In this document: piece after piece, positions 33,437 through 42,082 of the stretch
Numbering within the stretch: the first letter of the stretch is position 1
How the letters are laid out: every line of letters starts with the position of its first letter
From: Pseudomonas muyukensis
GTDB taxonomy: Bacteria > Pseudomonadota > Gammaproteobacteria > Pseudomonadales > Pseudomonadaceae
Direction: 5' to 3'
Length of the DNA stretch: 64,000 nt
NCBI RefSeq assembly: GCF_019139535.1
Contig: NZ_CP077073.1
Location: forward strand, 2,570,501-2,634,500
Position numbers and translations under genes: made by a program
The notes under the pieces: model-generated
Databases searched by the model: none
Seen by the model: the letters and a program-made list of their open reading frames with translations, nothing else
Told to the model about the DNA's origin: nothing

Positions 33437-33952
33437 ATGCCCTACCAGATTCGTCCGGCCCGCAGTGCCGACTGTGTGGCCCTGAGCCAGGTCGGCCAGG
33501 CCACCTTCGCCTTGGCCAGCCCCCCCGACAGCGCGCCCGCGGCGCAGCGACACTACATCGCGCACAACCTGCAGCCCGAGCATTTTCAGGCTCACCTGCG
33601 CGACCCGCACAAGCGCCTGCTGGTGGTCGAGCAACTGGGCCAGGTGCTGGGCTACAGCATGCTCGACCTGGCGCCCGGTACGCTGGGTATCGCCGACGCC
33701 GACCCACTGGTCGAGATCTCCCGCTGCTATGTCGTGCCCTGTGCCCACGGGCTGGGCGCGGCGCAGCAGCTGCTCGAGGCGACCCTGGCCCAGGCGCCCG
33801 GCGCGGTGCGCCTGACCGTCAACGAAGGCAATGCCCGGGCGATCCGCTTCTACCAGCGCAACGGTTTTCGCAAGGTGGGGGAGGCGATCTTTCCCTGCGG
33901 CGATGAGCGCCACCGTGACTGGGTGATGGTCAGGACGCCTGCGGCCGATTAG
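33437..33952 (+). CDS. GNAT family N-acetyltransferase
   Basis: 171 residues from the ATG at 33437 (MPYQIRPARSADCVAL). GNAT fold: the beta4/alpha3 acetyl-CoA region is CYVVPCAHGLGAAQQLLEATL (a variant of the R/Q-x-x-G-x-G/A loop), then LTVNEGNARAIRFYQRNGFRKVGE with the typical NxxAixFYxxxGF motif. The acceptor is unknown. 31 bases separate it from the GST gene, so the two may be cotranscribed. Confidence 0.85.
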   Translation: MPYQIRPARSADCVALSQVGQATFALASPPDSAPAAQRHYIAHNLQPEHFQAHLRDPHKRLLVVEQLGQVLGYSMLDLAPGTLGIADADPLVEISRCYVVPCAHGLGAAQQLLEATLAQAPGAVRLTVNEGNARAIRFYQRNGFRKVGEAIFPCGDERHRDWVMVRTPAAD

Positions 33953-33983
33953 ATTGAACCCTTCCCATTGCCAAGGCGCGACC

Positions 33984-34679
33984 ATGTCTGAGCTCAACGC
34001 ATTCCCCATCACCGGCAAATGGCCGGCCCGCCACCCGCAGCGCCTGCAACTGTATTCGCTGGCCACGCCCAACGGCGTCAAGGTGTCGATCATGCTCGAG
34101 GAGATCGGCCTGCCCTACGAGGTGCACAAGATCAGCTTCGACAGCGAGGAACAGCTGAGCCCCGAGTTCATCTCGCTCAGCGCCAACAACAAGATTCCGG
34201 CGATCCTCGACCCTGCGGGGCCGGGCGGGCAGCCGCTGGCGCTGTTCGAGTCGGGCGCGATCCTGCAATATCTGGCGGAAAAGAGCGGCCAGTTGCTCAG
34301 CCACGACCCGGCCCAGCGCTACCTGACCCTGCAGTGGCTGATGTTCCAGATGGGCGGCATCGGGCCGATGTTCGGCCAGGTGGGGTTCTTCCATTTCTTC
34401 GCTGGCAAGGCCTACGAGGACAAGCGCCCGCGCGATCGCTACGTCAACGAGTCCAAGCGCTTGCTGGGCGTGCTCGACCGTCATCTGCAAGGCCGCCAGT
34501 GGATGGTCGATGACTACAGCATCGCCGACATCGCCATCTTCCCCTGGGTGCGTAACCTGGTGGAGCGCTACAACGCCCGGGACCTGGTGGAGTTCGAGCG
34601 CTTCAAGGACGTGCAGCGCGTGCTGGCAGCCTTCCTCGAGCGTCCAGCCGTGCAGCGCGGCCTGAAGATTCCGGCCTAA
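33984..34679 (+). CDS. Glutathione S-transferase (YghU/YfcG-like)
   Basis: 231 residues from the ATG at 33984. Thioredoxin-like N-terminal domain with LYSLATPNGVKVSIMLEEIGLPYEVHKI, cis-proline segment NNKIPAILDP and the glutathione gamma-glutamyl contact FESGAILQYLAEK; all-helical C-terminal domain with WMVDDYSIADIAIFPWVRN. The TPNG start is the hallmark of the nu-class disulfide-bond reductases YghU/YfcG rather than a classical conjugating GST. Confidence 0.88.
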   Translation: MSELNAFPITGKWPARHPQRLQLYSLATPNGVKVSIMLEEIGLPYEVHKISFDSEEQLSPEFISLSANNKIPAILDPAGPGGQPLALFESGAILQYLAEKSGQLLSHDPAQRYLTLQWLMFQMGGIGPMFGQVGFFHFFAGKAYEDKRPRDRYVNESKRLLGVLDRHLQGRQWMVDDYSIADIAIFPWVRNLVERYNARDLVEFERFKDVQRVLAAFLERPAVQRGLKIPA

Positions 34680-34698
34680 GGGGTTGGGTTGGGCCTGT

Positions 34699-34785
34699 CG
34701 GGGCCGCTTCGCGGCCCTTTCCGACCGGTCCGACGCCTCGGCACGGCCGCTCCTGCAAGAGGCCCAGGCTGCCTGTAGGAGCGGC
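34699..34785. repeat. Degenerate REP pair
   Basis: GGGCCGCTTCGCGGCCC hairpin, CGGCCGCTCCTGCAAGAGG and a further CTGTAGGAGCGGC unit fill the space between the convergent GST and phosphate-transporter genes. Confidence 0.7.
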
Positions 34786-34791
34786 AAGCCC

Positions 34792-36408
34792 TCAAAGGAT
34801 TTGGTTCAACAGCCAGTACAAGCCTCCTGCCAGCAACATCGCCGCCGGCAGCGTCAGTACCCAGGCCATCAGCAGGTTTACCAGCGTGCGCCGCTGGATC
34901 CCCGAACCATTGGCGACCATGCTCCCGGCCACGCCCGAACTCAGCACATGGGTAGTCGACACTGGCAGGCCGAACAGGTCCGCCGCGCCGATGGTGCACA
35001 TCGCCACCACCTCCGCCGAAGCCCCCTGGGCATAGCTCAGGTGGGTCTTGCCGATCTTCTCGCCCACCGTCACCACGATGCGCCGCCAGCCGACCATGGT
35101 GCCCAGGCCCAGGGCGATGGCCACCGCCACCTTGACCCACAGCGGGATATAGCGGGTGGCGTCGTCCAGCTGGCGCTTGAACAGCTGCACATGGCGCTGG
35201 GTGTCGGCGTCGAAGGCCAGCAACTGCTGCTTGTCGAGCAGGCGGATCGCTTCGCTGGTCAGGTACATGTCGTTGCGCACGTTGGCCATGGCCTCGGCCG
35301 GGACGCGATTCAACGAGCCATAGCCCTTGACCTCCTCGCCGATCATGCCGGTCAGCGCGGCCAGGGCCGGGACCAGTTCGGCGCTGGCCCGGCCCTGGCC
35401 GATGAACGCGGTGAGGACCTGGCGCGGATCGGCCGGGGCCGGCTCCGGCGCCGCGCGCACCAGCGCCTGGCGGGTGACTTCGGCCACGGCCGAGAACTGC
35501 AGGGCCTGCTCGCTGGGCATGGTCTTGTTCAGGGCGTAGGCCATCGGCAAGGTGCCGACCAGGATCAGCATGATCAGCCCCATGCCCTTTTGCCCATCGT
35601 TGGAGCCATGGGCGAACGACACGCCGGTACAGGTGAGGATCAGCACGCCGCGGATCCACCACGGCGGCGGGGTCTGCCCCTGCGGCGCCTGGTACAGCTC
35701 GCGGCGCTTGACCAGCGCGCGCAGGGCCAGCAACAGCAGGGCGGCGCAGGCGAAACCGATCAGCGGCGAGAACAGCAGGGCATAGCCGACCTTGCTGGCC
35801 TGGCTCCAGTCCACGCCGCTGCTGCCGTCACGCCCGTGCATCAGCGCGTTGGCCACGCCCACGCCGATGATCGAGCCGATCAGGGTATGTGAGGACGACG
35901 CTGGCAGCCCCAGCCACCAGGTGCCGAGGTTCCAGATGATCGCCGCCAGCAGCAGGGCGAAGACCATGGCGAAACCGGCCGAGGAGCCGACCTGCAGGAT
36001 CAGTTCCACCGGCAGCAGGGCGATGATGCCGAAGGCCACCGCGCCGCTGGAAAGCAGCACGCCAAGGAAATTGCACAGGCCCGACCAGACCACCGCCACC
36101 GGCGCCGGCAGCGAGTGGGTGTAGATCACCGTGGCCACGGCGTTGGCGGTGTCGTGGAAGCCGTTGACGAACTCGAAGCCCAGGGCAATCAGCAGCGCCA
36201 GGCCAAGCAGCAGGAAGGGCGTAAGGGTGGTGACCGTGGTGCCGCTGGCGCTGACGTCCTGCTTGAGGCTCCAGAAGGTGTAGGCCAGGCCGGCCAGCAG
36301 CAGGCCGAAGAACAGCACCAGGGTGGCACGGCCAGGCGTGTGCTTGAGTTGCGGGCGCGGGTGGCGCTGGACCAGGCCTGGTGGGTGGGCCAGGGAGGGG
36401 GTAGCCAT
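34792..36408 (-). CDS. Inorganic phosphate transporter, Pit family
   Basis: 538 residues from the ATG at 36408. Membrane symporter with the duplicated Pit signature: FEFVNGFHDTANAVATVIYT in the N-terminal half and SFAHGSNDGQKGMGLIML plus GLPVSTTHVLSSGVAGSM in the C-terminal half. A hydrophilic loop of roughly 150 residues splits the halves (about 300-440). It imports metal-phosphate with protons at low affinity. The cysteine-rich upstream frame extension is not part of the gene. Divergent from the DUF488 gene. Confidence 0.9.
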   Translation of the reverse strand: MATPSLAHPPGLVQRHPRPQLKHTPGRATLVLFFGLLLAGLAYTFWSLKQDVSASGTTVTTLTPFLLLGLALLIALGFEFVNGFHDTANAVATVIYTHSLPAPVAVVWSGLCNFLGVLLSSGAVAFGIIALLPVELILQVGSSAGFAMVFALLLAAIIWNLGTWWLGLPASSSHTLIGSIIGVGVANALMHGRDGSSGVDWSQASKVGYALLFSPLIGFACAALLLLALRALVKRRELYQAPQGQTPPPWWIRGVLILTCTGVSFAHGSNDGQKGMGLIMLILVGTLPMAYALNKTMPSEQALQFSAVAEVTRQALVRAAPEPAPADPRQVLTAFIGQGRASAELVPALAALTGMIGEEVKGYGSLNRVPAEAMANVRNDMYLTSEAIRLLDKQQLLAFDADTQRHVQLFKRQLDDATRYIPLWVKVAVAIALGLGTMVGWRRIVVTVGEKIGKTHLSYAQGASAEVVAMCTIGAADLFGLPVSTTHVLSSGVAGSMVANGSGIQRRTLVNLLMAWVLTLPAAMLLAGGLYWLLNQIL

Positions 36409-36535
36409 GGGGGCTCCGGTGAGGCGGGCGTTGATGCCGAAGGCAGAAGCATAGAAACAATTCGTGACCAGGGCGTGACCTCCGTCAATGAAGGTCTTAG
36501 GCTTGCAGGGTAACGATGTCGCAGGAGCCCCCCCG

Positions 36536-36922
36536 ATGATTCGCTGCAAACGTGTCTACGAGGCCATCGAGGATCAGGACGGCCAGCGCGTGCTGGTCGA
36601 CCGCTTGTGGCCGCGCAACAAGCGCAAGACCGACCTGCACGGCCAATGGCTGCGCGAGGTGGCGCCGTCCGATGAGCTGCGCAAGGCCTTGCATGCCGGC
36701 GCGCTGGACTTTGCCGGTTTCACTCGGCGTTACCAGCAGGAGCTGGCCGCCCATCCCGAACATTGGTACCCCTTGCTGGATTTGGCCGGCAAAGGCGACC
36801 TGACCTTGCTCTACGCTGGCAAGGACACTGTCCACAACAATGCCCAGGTGCTGGCCGAGTGGCTGGAGGCCGAGCTGGACCGCCGAGGGCCGGGGAGTTC
36901 CCCGGTCTGTTATGGCCAATGA
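36536..36922 (+). CDS. DUF488 family protein
   Basis: 128 residues from the ATG at 36536 (MIRCKRVYEAIED). The family pattern VLVDRLWPRNKRK and LREVAPSDELRK near 20-50 and LLYAGKDTVHNNAQVLAEWLE near the end is clear. Soluble; function unknown. The adjacent GNAT gene begins within about 25 bases and is probably cotranscribed. Confidence 0.85.
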   Translation: MIRCKRVYEAIEDQDGQRVLVDRLWPRNKRKTDLHGQWLREVAPSDELRKALHAGALDFAGFTRRYQQELAAHPEHWYPLLDLAGKGDLTLLYAGKDTVHNNAQVLAEWLEAELDRRGPGSSPVCYGQ

Positions 36923-36947
36923 GCGGCGTGCCCAGCCTTGGAGCATC

Positions 36948-37382
36948 ATGCCCCTGCAACTGACCCCGGCCAATGACAGCCACCGCACATTCGCCCGCGA
37001 CCTGACCCGCCGCGCGATGCTGGCGTACTACCGTGAATTCGACTTGCTGTGGATCGAGGAGGCTTTCGACCAGGCCTGGGGCTGGCGCGAGCAGTGGCTG
37101 GTGGAGGAGGACGGCGAGGTCCTGGGTTTTTGCAGCCTCAGCCAGGACCGCCAGGCGCTGTTCATCCGCGAGCTGCACCTGTTGCCCGAGCATCGCGGAC
37201 GGGGGGTGGGCAGCTGGGTGCTGGAGACGCTCGCCGGCTGGGCAGTGCAGCGTCGCTTGCCGCTGCTGCGGCTGATGGTGTTCAGCAGCAACCCGGCGCG
37301 GCAGCTTTACCTGCGCCATGGTTTCGTGGAAATGGGCGCGGATGCGTGTTTTGTCCGCATGCAGCGCGCGGTTGCAGGGTAG
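36948..37382 (+). CDS. GNAT family N-acetyltransferase
   Basis: 144 residues from the ATG at 36948, preferred because GGAG lies 4 bases upstream; an alternative ATG at 36912 overlaps the DUF488 gene. The GNAT core is RELHLLPEHRGRGVGSWVLETL (RGxGVG acetyl-CoA loop) followed by LMVFSSNPARQLYLRHGFVEMG. The acceptor is unknown. It is the last plus-strand gene before the convergent polysaccharide operon; the 41 bases between hold no signal. Confidence 0.85.
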   Translation: MPLQLTPANDSHRTFARDLTRRAMLAYYREFDLLWIEEAFDQAWGWREQWLVEEDGEVLGFCSLSQDRQALFIRELHLLPEHRGRGVGSWVLETLAGWAVQRRLPLLRLMVFSSNPARQLYLRHGFVEMGADACFVRMQRAVAG

Positions 37383-37423
37383 GCCTACCGTGAAAGGCCA
37401 AGCCCGCACCCACACGTTTCAGG

Positions 37424-38857
37424 CTATTGCTGGCGCACCCGCGCCATCCGCCCCTGCGCCACCGTCGCCTCCAGCACCTGCCCCTGCACCGGCAACAGAT
37501 CACCGATCAGCAGGTTCTGCAGCAGCGCCTTGCCAGCGAAGGTGTTGCCGCCCAGCCACACCTCGTCCACCCCTTCGACCCGCACCAGGGCCTTGCCCAC
37601 CTGGCCCAGGCGATTGCCGCTGACCAGCAGCGGCCCAGGTTGGCGCGTGCTGTTGCGCAGGCTCAGGGCATATTCGGGGGTATTGCCGATGCGGTTATCC
37701 ACCAGGGCCATGCCGGTCACCTCGGCGGCATCTATCGCGCTGCCCTGGCTGCTGGCCAGTAGATTGGCGTCGATCAGCAAGGGGGCTGCCGCGCTGGGGG
37801 CCAGGTTGCGCAACTGGATGCCGTTGCCACGGCTGTCGCCGATCCGGTTGCCGGCCAGCAGCACCGCGCCGCGCTGGTCGCTGATCTCGATGGCGGCCTT
37901 GGCCGCGCCGAGGATCAGGTTGCCCTCGAGCAAGGCGCGGGTCTGGCCGCGCAGGCGCACCCCGCTGTTGTTGTCGATGCCGCGCAACTGGTTGTCGCGC
38001 AGGCTCAGCTGGCTGTCACGGGCGTCGATGGCGTACTGCTGGGACTGCTCGAAGCGGCTGGCGCTGATGAGCGCCTGGCTGTGCTGCAACTCCACCGCGC
38101 TGGACAGTTCGCTGAACTGGCTGGCGTCCACCCGCAACGTGGCCGGGCGGGTGCTGGCGGGTTGCTGGGTGCTGAGCGCGGTCGTCAGGCCGCGGGACAG
38201 GTTGGCGTTGTAGCCCAGGCGCAGCAGGCGTGCGTCGATCAGTTGGGTGTGGCTGCCAGCCCAGGCCACCACGAACGGTCGCCAGGCCCGCTGGGTGGCG
38301 CCGGGCAGGTCGCCGCGCTTGCTGGTCAAGGTTGCGCGCTGCACGCCCAGCCAGCCCTGATTGATCAGCGCGGTGCCGGAGAAGCTGTAGAGGTAGAGGT
38401 GGGTGTCCTCGATCAGCAACCCGGCGTCGGCACCGATCAGCAACGGATAGCTGAGCAGGTAGCCGTCCTTGTAGCGCTTGAGGATGCGCGGGTCGTGCAG
38501 GGCGTCATGCAACTGCGCCAGGGTGATGCTGCCGCCACGCAGCACCACGGCCTGCGGGTGGTGCGCCTGGTAACCGGCGATGGCTCGGAACAGGCCGTTG
38601 TTGACGAAGGGCTCGAACGGCCAACTGCCGGCCTGGGCCGAGAACATCGGCTGCAGGCTGATGCTGGCGCGGCCGGTGGGTTGCGCGCGCGTGACCGGCG
38701 CCAGGGCCACTGCGGCGCGGGCCTGCTGGCGCAGCTGGGCGATGTATTGCTGGTGCTGGGCCGGGTCGATGGGCTCGACGCTGGGGCTGGCTTGCGCGGT
38801 GCCGGCCAGCAGCAGGGCGGCCAGGCAGGTGAGGGCGAAGCGGCTGAGCGGTGCCAT
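37424..38857 (-). CDS. algG: AlgG-like mannuronan epimerase homologue with altered active site
   Basis: 477 residues from the ATG at 38857 (signal peptide MAPLSRFALTCLAALLLAGT), shorter than the ~530 of classical AlgG. A right-handed parallel beta-helix is visible as repeated NxL/I turns from about residue 240 on. Segments parallel AlgG: GYLLSYPLLIGADAGLLIED, WRPFVVAWAGSHTQLIDARL. At the catalytic site AlgG has YGIDPHD; here residues 275-281 read YAIDARD, so the catalytic histidine is arginine. The aromatic stretch before it (WYGFYCYE in AlgG, from memory) is SSAVELQH. It probably does not epimerise but may still shield the polymer in the periplasm, a role known for AlgG. Last gene of the operon. 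Confidence 0.75.
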   Translation of the reverse strand: MAPLSRFALTCLAALLLAGTAQASPSVEPIDPAQHQQYIAQLRQQARAAVALAPVTRAQPTGRASISLQPMFSAQAGSWPFEPFVNNGLFRAIAGYQAHHPQAVVLRGGSITLAQLHDALHDPRILKRYKDGYLLSYPLLIGADAGLLIEDTHLYLYSFSGTALINQGWLGVQRATLTSKRGDLPGATQRAWRPFVVAWAGSHTQLIDARLLRLGYNANLSRGLTTALSTQQPASTRPATLRVDASQFSELSSAVELQHSQALISASRFEQSQQYAIDARDSQLSLRDNQLRGIDNNSGVRLRGQTRALLEGNLILGAAKAAIEISDQRGAVLLAGNRIGDSRGNGIQLRNLAPSAAAPLLIDANLLASSQGSAIDAAEVTGMALVDNRIGNTPEYALSLRNSTRQPGPLLVSGNRLGQVGKALVRVEGVDEVWLGGNTFAGKALLQNLLIGDLLPVQGQVLEATVAQGRMARVRQQ

Positions 38858-38871
38858 GGGGGCATCCTTGT

Positions 38872-40032
38872 TCAAGGCAGGTGGGGGTAGGCCGGCTTCA
38901 ATGGGCCGCCAACCTGGCTGTAGTTGTCGACCTCGCCCTGTTCGCTGTCGTACAGCTGGCGGGCCAGGCGGTGCTGGGGCTGGCGGGCAAGAAACGGGAT
39001 CAGCCAGGCCAGCTTGTAGGGGGCGACAGTGGCCTGGCTCCGGCCCTTGAGCTCGGCCAGGGTGTCCGGTTCGAGCACACTGCGGGCGGCGAAGCTGGCC
39101 AGTTGCTCGAGGGTGCGCTGGTCGGCCTCGGTCCAGGCCAGGCCGTTGGCCCGGGCCGATTCGCTGAGCAGCACCAGCGGCACCAGGGCGTACTGGCTGT
39201 AGTTGGCGGCCAGCTTGCCGCGCGCCACTTCCAAGGGCAGGTAGGCATAGTCGTCGTGGCGCACGGCCTGGGCCAGGCCGCGGCGCAGGTTGCCATCGGC
39301 CCACTGGATGAAGTCGTCGCGGCCCACCAGCATGCCGGCGGCGGCCACGGCCCAGGCGGCCCAGTAGTCGTGGTTGTTGAAATACACCGTGCTGGCGTGG
39401 CGGCGTGGCGCGTACTCGGCAATGACCTGTTCGCCCAGGCGGGTGAACCAGCGCTGCTGCGCCGGGCTGAGCGGGCGCTTGCCATCGGCCGCCGCCTGGG
39501 TCAGCAGCACCGCGCCGGCCATGGCCGCCAGCGCCCATTTGCGCGCGGCCATGCCGCTGGCCGAGGCGTCGGGGTCGAGCAGGGCATCGGCTTGCGCCCA
39601 GCGTTCCAGCCACTGGTCCTGGCAGGCCAGGGCCAGGTTGGCCTCCTGGGGTTTTTTCGCCCGCTGGAAACGCTTGCCGGCGTAGATCAGGCCGCCGATG
39701 TATTGCTTGACCTGCTTGGCGATGCGTTCGCTGTCGGCGTCGCGGCTGGCGCGCAGGGTCGACTTGCTGGCGTCGCGCTGGTCGTACTTGCTTTGCAGGC
39801 GCAGGCTGCCGGTGTAGGGCGCGGGTGCTGCTTTGTTGCAGGCAAGGCTGCGGTAGTCGTCGATCATTGCCGATTGCGCGGTGGCGCGGGGCGGCCAGAT
39901 CGACTGGGCGGCGTGGGCCTGGGGCGTGAGCGGCGCCAGGGCGAGGGTCAGCAGCCAGGGGGCCGCCCTGCGGCCCATCGCCGCCAAGCCCGCTCCTGCA
40001 GGGATAGCAGCGGCTACGCTCAGGGGCTTCAC
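38872..40032 (-). CDS. algL: Alginate lyase (AlgL-like, PL5)
   Basis: 386 residues if started at the GTG at 40032, which overlaps the algX stop as GTGA; alternatives are ATG at 40038 or 39978. Periplasmic (beta/elimination) lyase that clears stray polymannuronate. Residues matching the AlgL active site are SKY (K82), the NNHDYWAAWAV segment (N220, H221), R271 and Y281 in ANYSQYALVPL. The N-terminal region is unusual: residues 11-25 are encoded by a REP element, ahead of a normal signal peptide core (PWLLTLALAPLTPQAHA). 14 bases before algG. Confidence 0.8.
   Translation of the reverse strand: MKPLSVAAAIPAGAGLAAMGRRAAPWLLTLALAPLTPQAHAAQSIWPPRATAQSAMIDDYRSLACNKAAPAPYTGSLRLQSKYDQRDASKSTLRASRDADSERIAKQVKQYIGGLIYAGKRFQRAKKPQEANLALACQDQWLERWAQADALLDPDASASGMAARKWALAAMAGAVLLTQAAADGKRPLSPAQQRWFTRLGEQVIAEYAPRRHASTVYFNNHDYWAAWAVAAAGMLVGRDDFIQWADGNLRRGLAQAVRHDDYAYLPLEVARGKLAANYSQYALVPLVLLSESARANGLAWTEADQRTLEQLASFAARSVLEPDTLAELKGRSQATVAPYKLAWLIPFLARQPQHRLARQLYDSEQGEVDNYSQVGGPLKPAYPHLP
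39957..40002 (-). repeat. REP element inside the algL 5' end
   Basis: The minus strand carries CCTGCAGGAGCGGGCTTG.. followed by GCGATGGGCCGCAGGGCGGC, a typical P. putida REP unit. It lies in frame within the start of algL. Confidence 0.75.
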
Positions 40033-41426
40033 AGGCATAGCCGCGTCTGCACTTCGGTGGCCGCGGTGCCGGCCTTGGTCGGCTCGAGGAACACCGACAG
40101 CAGGTTGGCCCCGGCGAACTCGGGCGCCGTGCTCAGCTCCAGGTAATACTGGCCGCCGCTTACCGCCGCTTCGCGGCGAAACCACACCTTGTCACGGGCT
40201 CCGTTGTCGTAATAGACGATGATGTAGAAGTCGCGCACGTTCTTGTCGCTCAGGCGGATATCGAGAAAGCCCGCGTGCAGCGACTGCCGGGCGCTGCCGG
40301 CATTGCTCAGCAGTTCGATGCGCTCGCCCACCTTCAGTGCCGGGTGTTGCAGCCTGGACCCCAACACCTCGCGCGACGCCTTGCAGCCGCCCTGGATCGC
40401 CGGCACCAGTTGCCGGTACATCAACGGCGAGTCCAGCCGGTAGTTGGCCGGCAGCTCCCAGATCAGCAGCTTGGGCGGCGCCTCGGGCTTGTAGTCGGCC
40501 GACAGCAGGTACTCCAGCAGCGAGCCGTCCTCGCCGACCCCGGGCAGGGCATAGTTGAGGATGTCCACGCCCAGGTACTGCTTGAGGTAACCGTCGAAAT
40601 TGAACTGCTTGCTCTCGTCCTCCCGGGCCGCGGCGTTACTGTCGCCGACCAGGATCACCTCGGGGTCGGGTGCCTCGTCGAACAGCGCCTCGCTGCTGTC
40701 GGCCACCGGAATGGTCTGGTAGCCGCGTACATACTGGAAACCGTAGTTGTTGCCGCAGATATAGCTCAGCGCCAGGTTCAGGGTGCCGTCCTTGGGCACC
40801 ATCACCCCCGGCTCGGTGCGGTACTGCTTCTTGCTCAGCCCGGCGTAGAACGGCTGGCGGCGGACTTCCTCGGCCAGCAACTGCGCCGTGGCCTCGGCGC
40901 CGGTGGGGGTCCAGTGGTGGTCGCGGCGGAAGAAATACTCGCCCTTGGGCGGCGTGCGCACCAGTTGCATCATTGGCGCGACCAGCGCGCCACCCTGGCG
41001 CAGCTGGCCCAGGTAGGCGTCGAAGTTGCGGCTGGCACTGGCATGGTCGAAGCCATGCAGCTGGTCGGGGTAGAGCTTGTCGCGATGCATCAGCCCGCGG
41101 GTCGGCTGGATGGCCATGGCCACCTGGATGCCCTGGCGGTGGAAGGCGGCCATCAGGCGGGCGAACTCGGGGCGCATGGGCGCGGGGATACCGAAGTCGT
41201 TGGTCAGGTCGACCATCGAGCGGAACAGCCAGCGCTCCTTGCCCGGGACGATCTGGCGCATCAGCTTCATGCGCCCTTCGGCGTAGCGCTGCGGCTCGGC
41301 CAGCGCCGGGCAGACCATGCATTGCAGGTTCGCGCAGGCGCCGCTTGCGGCGGCCTCGGCCGCCTGGGCCGGCAGGCTCGACAGCGCCAGGGCGCTCGCC
41401 AGGCCGAATCGAAGGAGGGGACTCAT
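40029..41426 (-). CDS. algX: AlgX-like alginate O-acetyltransferase
   Basis: 465 residues with signal peptide (MSPLLRFGLASALALSSLPA). SGNH-hydrolase-like domain followed by a C-terminal carbohydrate-binding module, as in AlgX, which transfers acetyl to mannuronate in the periplasm. Catalytic residues are present: RDHHWTP gives D169 and H171, and VGDSN gives nucleophile S263 (AlgX has VGTSNS). The paired-cysteine N-terminus (CANLQCMVCPAL) matches AlgX. In the classical operon algX follows algG; here it lies between algF and algL. Confidence 0.88.
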   Translation of the reverse strand: MSPLLRFGLASALALSSLPAQAAEAAASGACANLQCMVCPALAEPQRYAEGRMKLMRQIVPGKERWLFRSMVDLTNDFGIPAPMRPEFARLMAAFHRQGIQVAMAIQPTRGLMHRDKLYPDQLHGFDHASASRNFDAYLGQLRQGGALVAPMMQLVRTPPKGEYFFRRDHHWTPTGAEATAQLLAEEVRRQPFYAGLSKKQYRTEPGVMVPKDGTLNLALSYICGNNYGFQYVRGYQTIPVADSSEALFDEAPDPEVILVGDSNAAAREDESKQFNFDGYLKQYLGVDILNYALPGVGEDGSLLEYLLSADYKPEAPPKLLIWELPANYRLDSPLMYRQLVPAIQGGCKASREVLGSRLQHPALKVGERIELLSNAGSARQSLHAGFLDIRLSDKNVRDFYIIVYYDNGARDKVWFRREAAVSGGQYYLELSTAPEFAGANLLSVFLEPTKAGTAATEVQTRLCL

Positions 41427-41433
41427 GGGCGGC

Positions 41434-42063
41434 TCACTCGGTCGGGTCGATGCTGTTGGGCAGGCTCAGGCTGCGGTTGCCCGGCAGCAGCACGTAGCTG
41501 TAGGAACGGCCCTTCTTGAGGAACAACTCGTCGAAGCTGGCCACCTCCTGGTTGCCGACGTAAGCGGCGAAGTCGATCTTGATCTCGTTGACCATGCGCG
41601 CGCCGGTCTGGCCGTTGGCCAGGGCCTTGACCACCTCGTGCTTGCCATCGGCGGTGCGCAGCGTGGCCTGGGCGGGGGTGAGGTTGTAGAAGGCGACCTG
41701 GGCCTTTTTCGGCTCATTGACGTACTGGTCGGCGATCAGCCGCAACTGCTGGCCGTCGTAGACCACGGTGCTGGCGGCGTTGGCTGCCAGGTTCGGTTCG
41801 ATGGCCTTGGCGCCGATGCCGATACGGTGCGTGCCGGCGGGGACGAAGCGGTAGCCGCTGAGCTGGCCTGGGGCGACCTTCTGCGGGTTGAGCTTGCCGC
41901 TGAGGCTGACGTCGACGCTGGCCGCGGACAGGTTGAGCACGCGCACGAATGCCGAGTCGGCCGGGGCCACGGCGTCGTACAGGTCGGCGTTGCCGTCGGC
42001 GGCCGCGGCGGTATGGCTGGCGACGGCCAGGGCGAGGGCGGCGAACAGGGGCGAGATTTTCAT
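41434..42063 (-). CDS. algF: AlgF-like alginate O-acetylation protein
   Basis: 209 residues from the ATG at 42063 (signal peptide ending SHTAAAADG). Two beta-rich domains; required for O-acetylation with AlgI and AlgJ, acting as a periplasmic adaptor without known catalytic motif. Recognised from the start DLYDAVAPADSAFVRVLNLS and the end YSYVLLPGNRSLSLPNSID. The longer ORF start at 42135 lies in the algJ end and is rejected. 19 bases after algJ, 7 before algX. Confidence 0.85.
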   Translation of the reverse strand: MKISPLFAALALAVASHTAAAADGNADLYDAVAPADSAFVRVLNLSAASVDVSLSGKLNPQKVAPGQLSGYRFVPAGTHRIGIGAKAIEPNLAANAASTVVYDGQQLRLIADQYVNEPKKAQVAFYNLTPAQATLRTADGKHEVVKALANGQTGARMVNEIKIDFAAYVGNQEVASFDELFLKKGRSYSYVLLPGNRSLSLPNSIDPTE

Positions 42064-42082
42064 CGGGTTTCTCCTTGAAACG

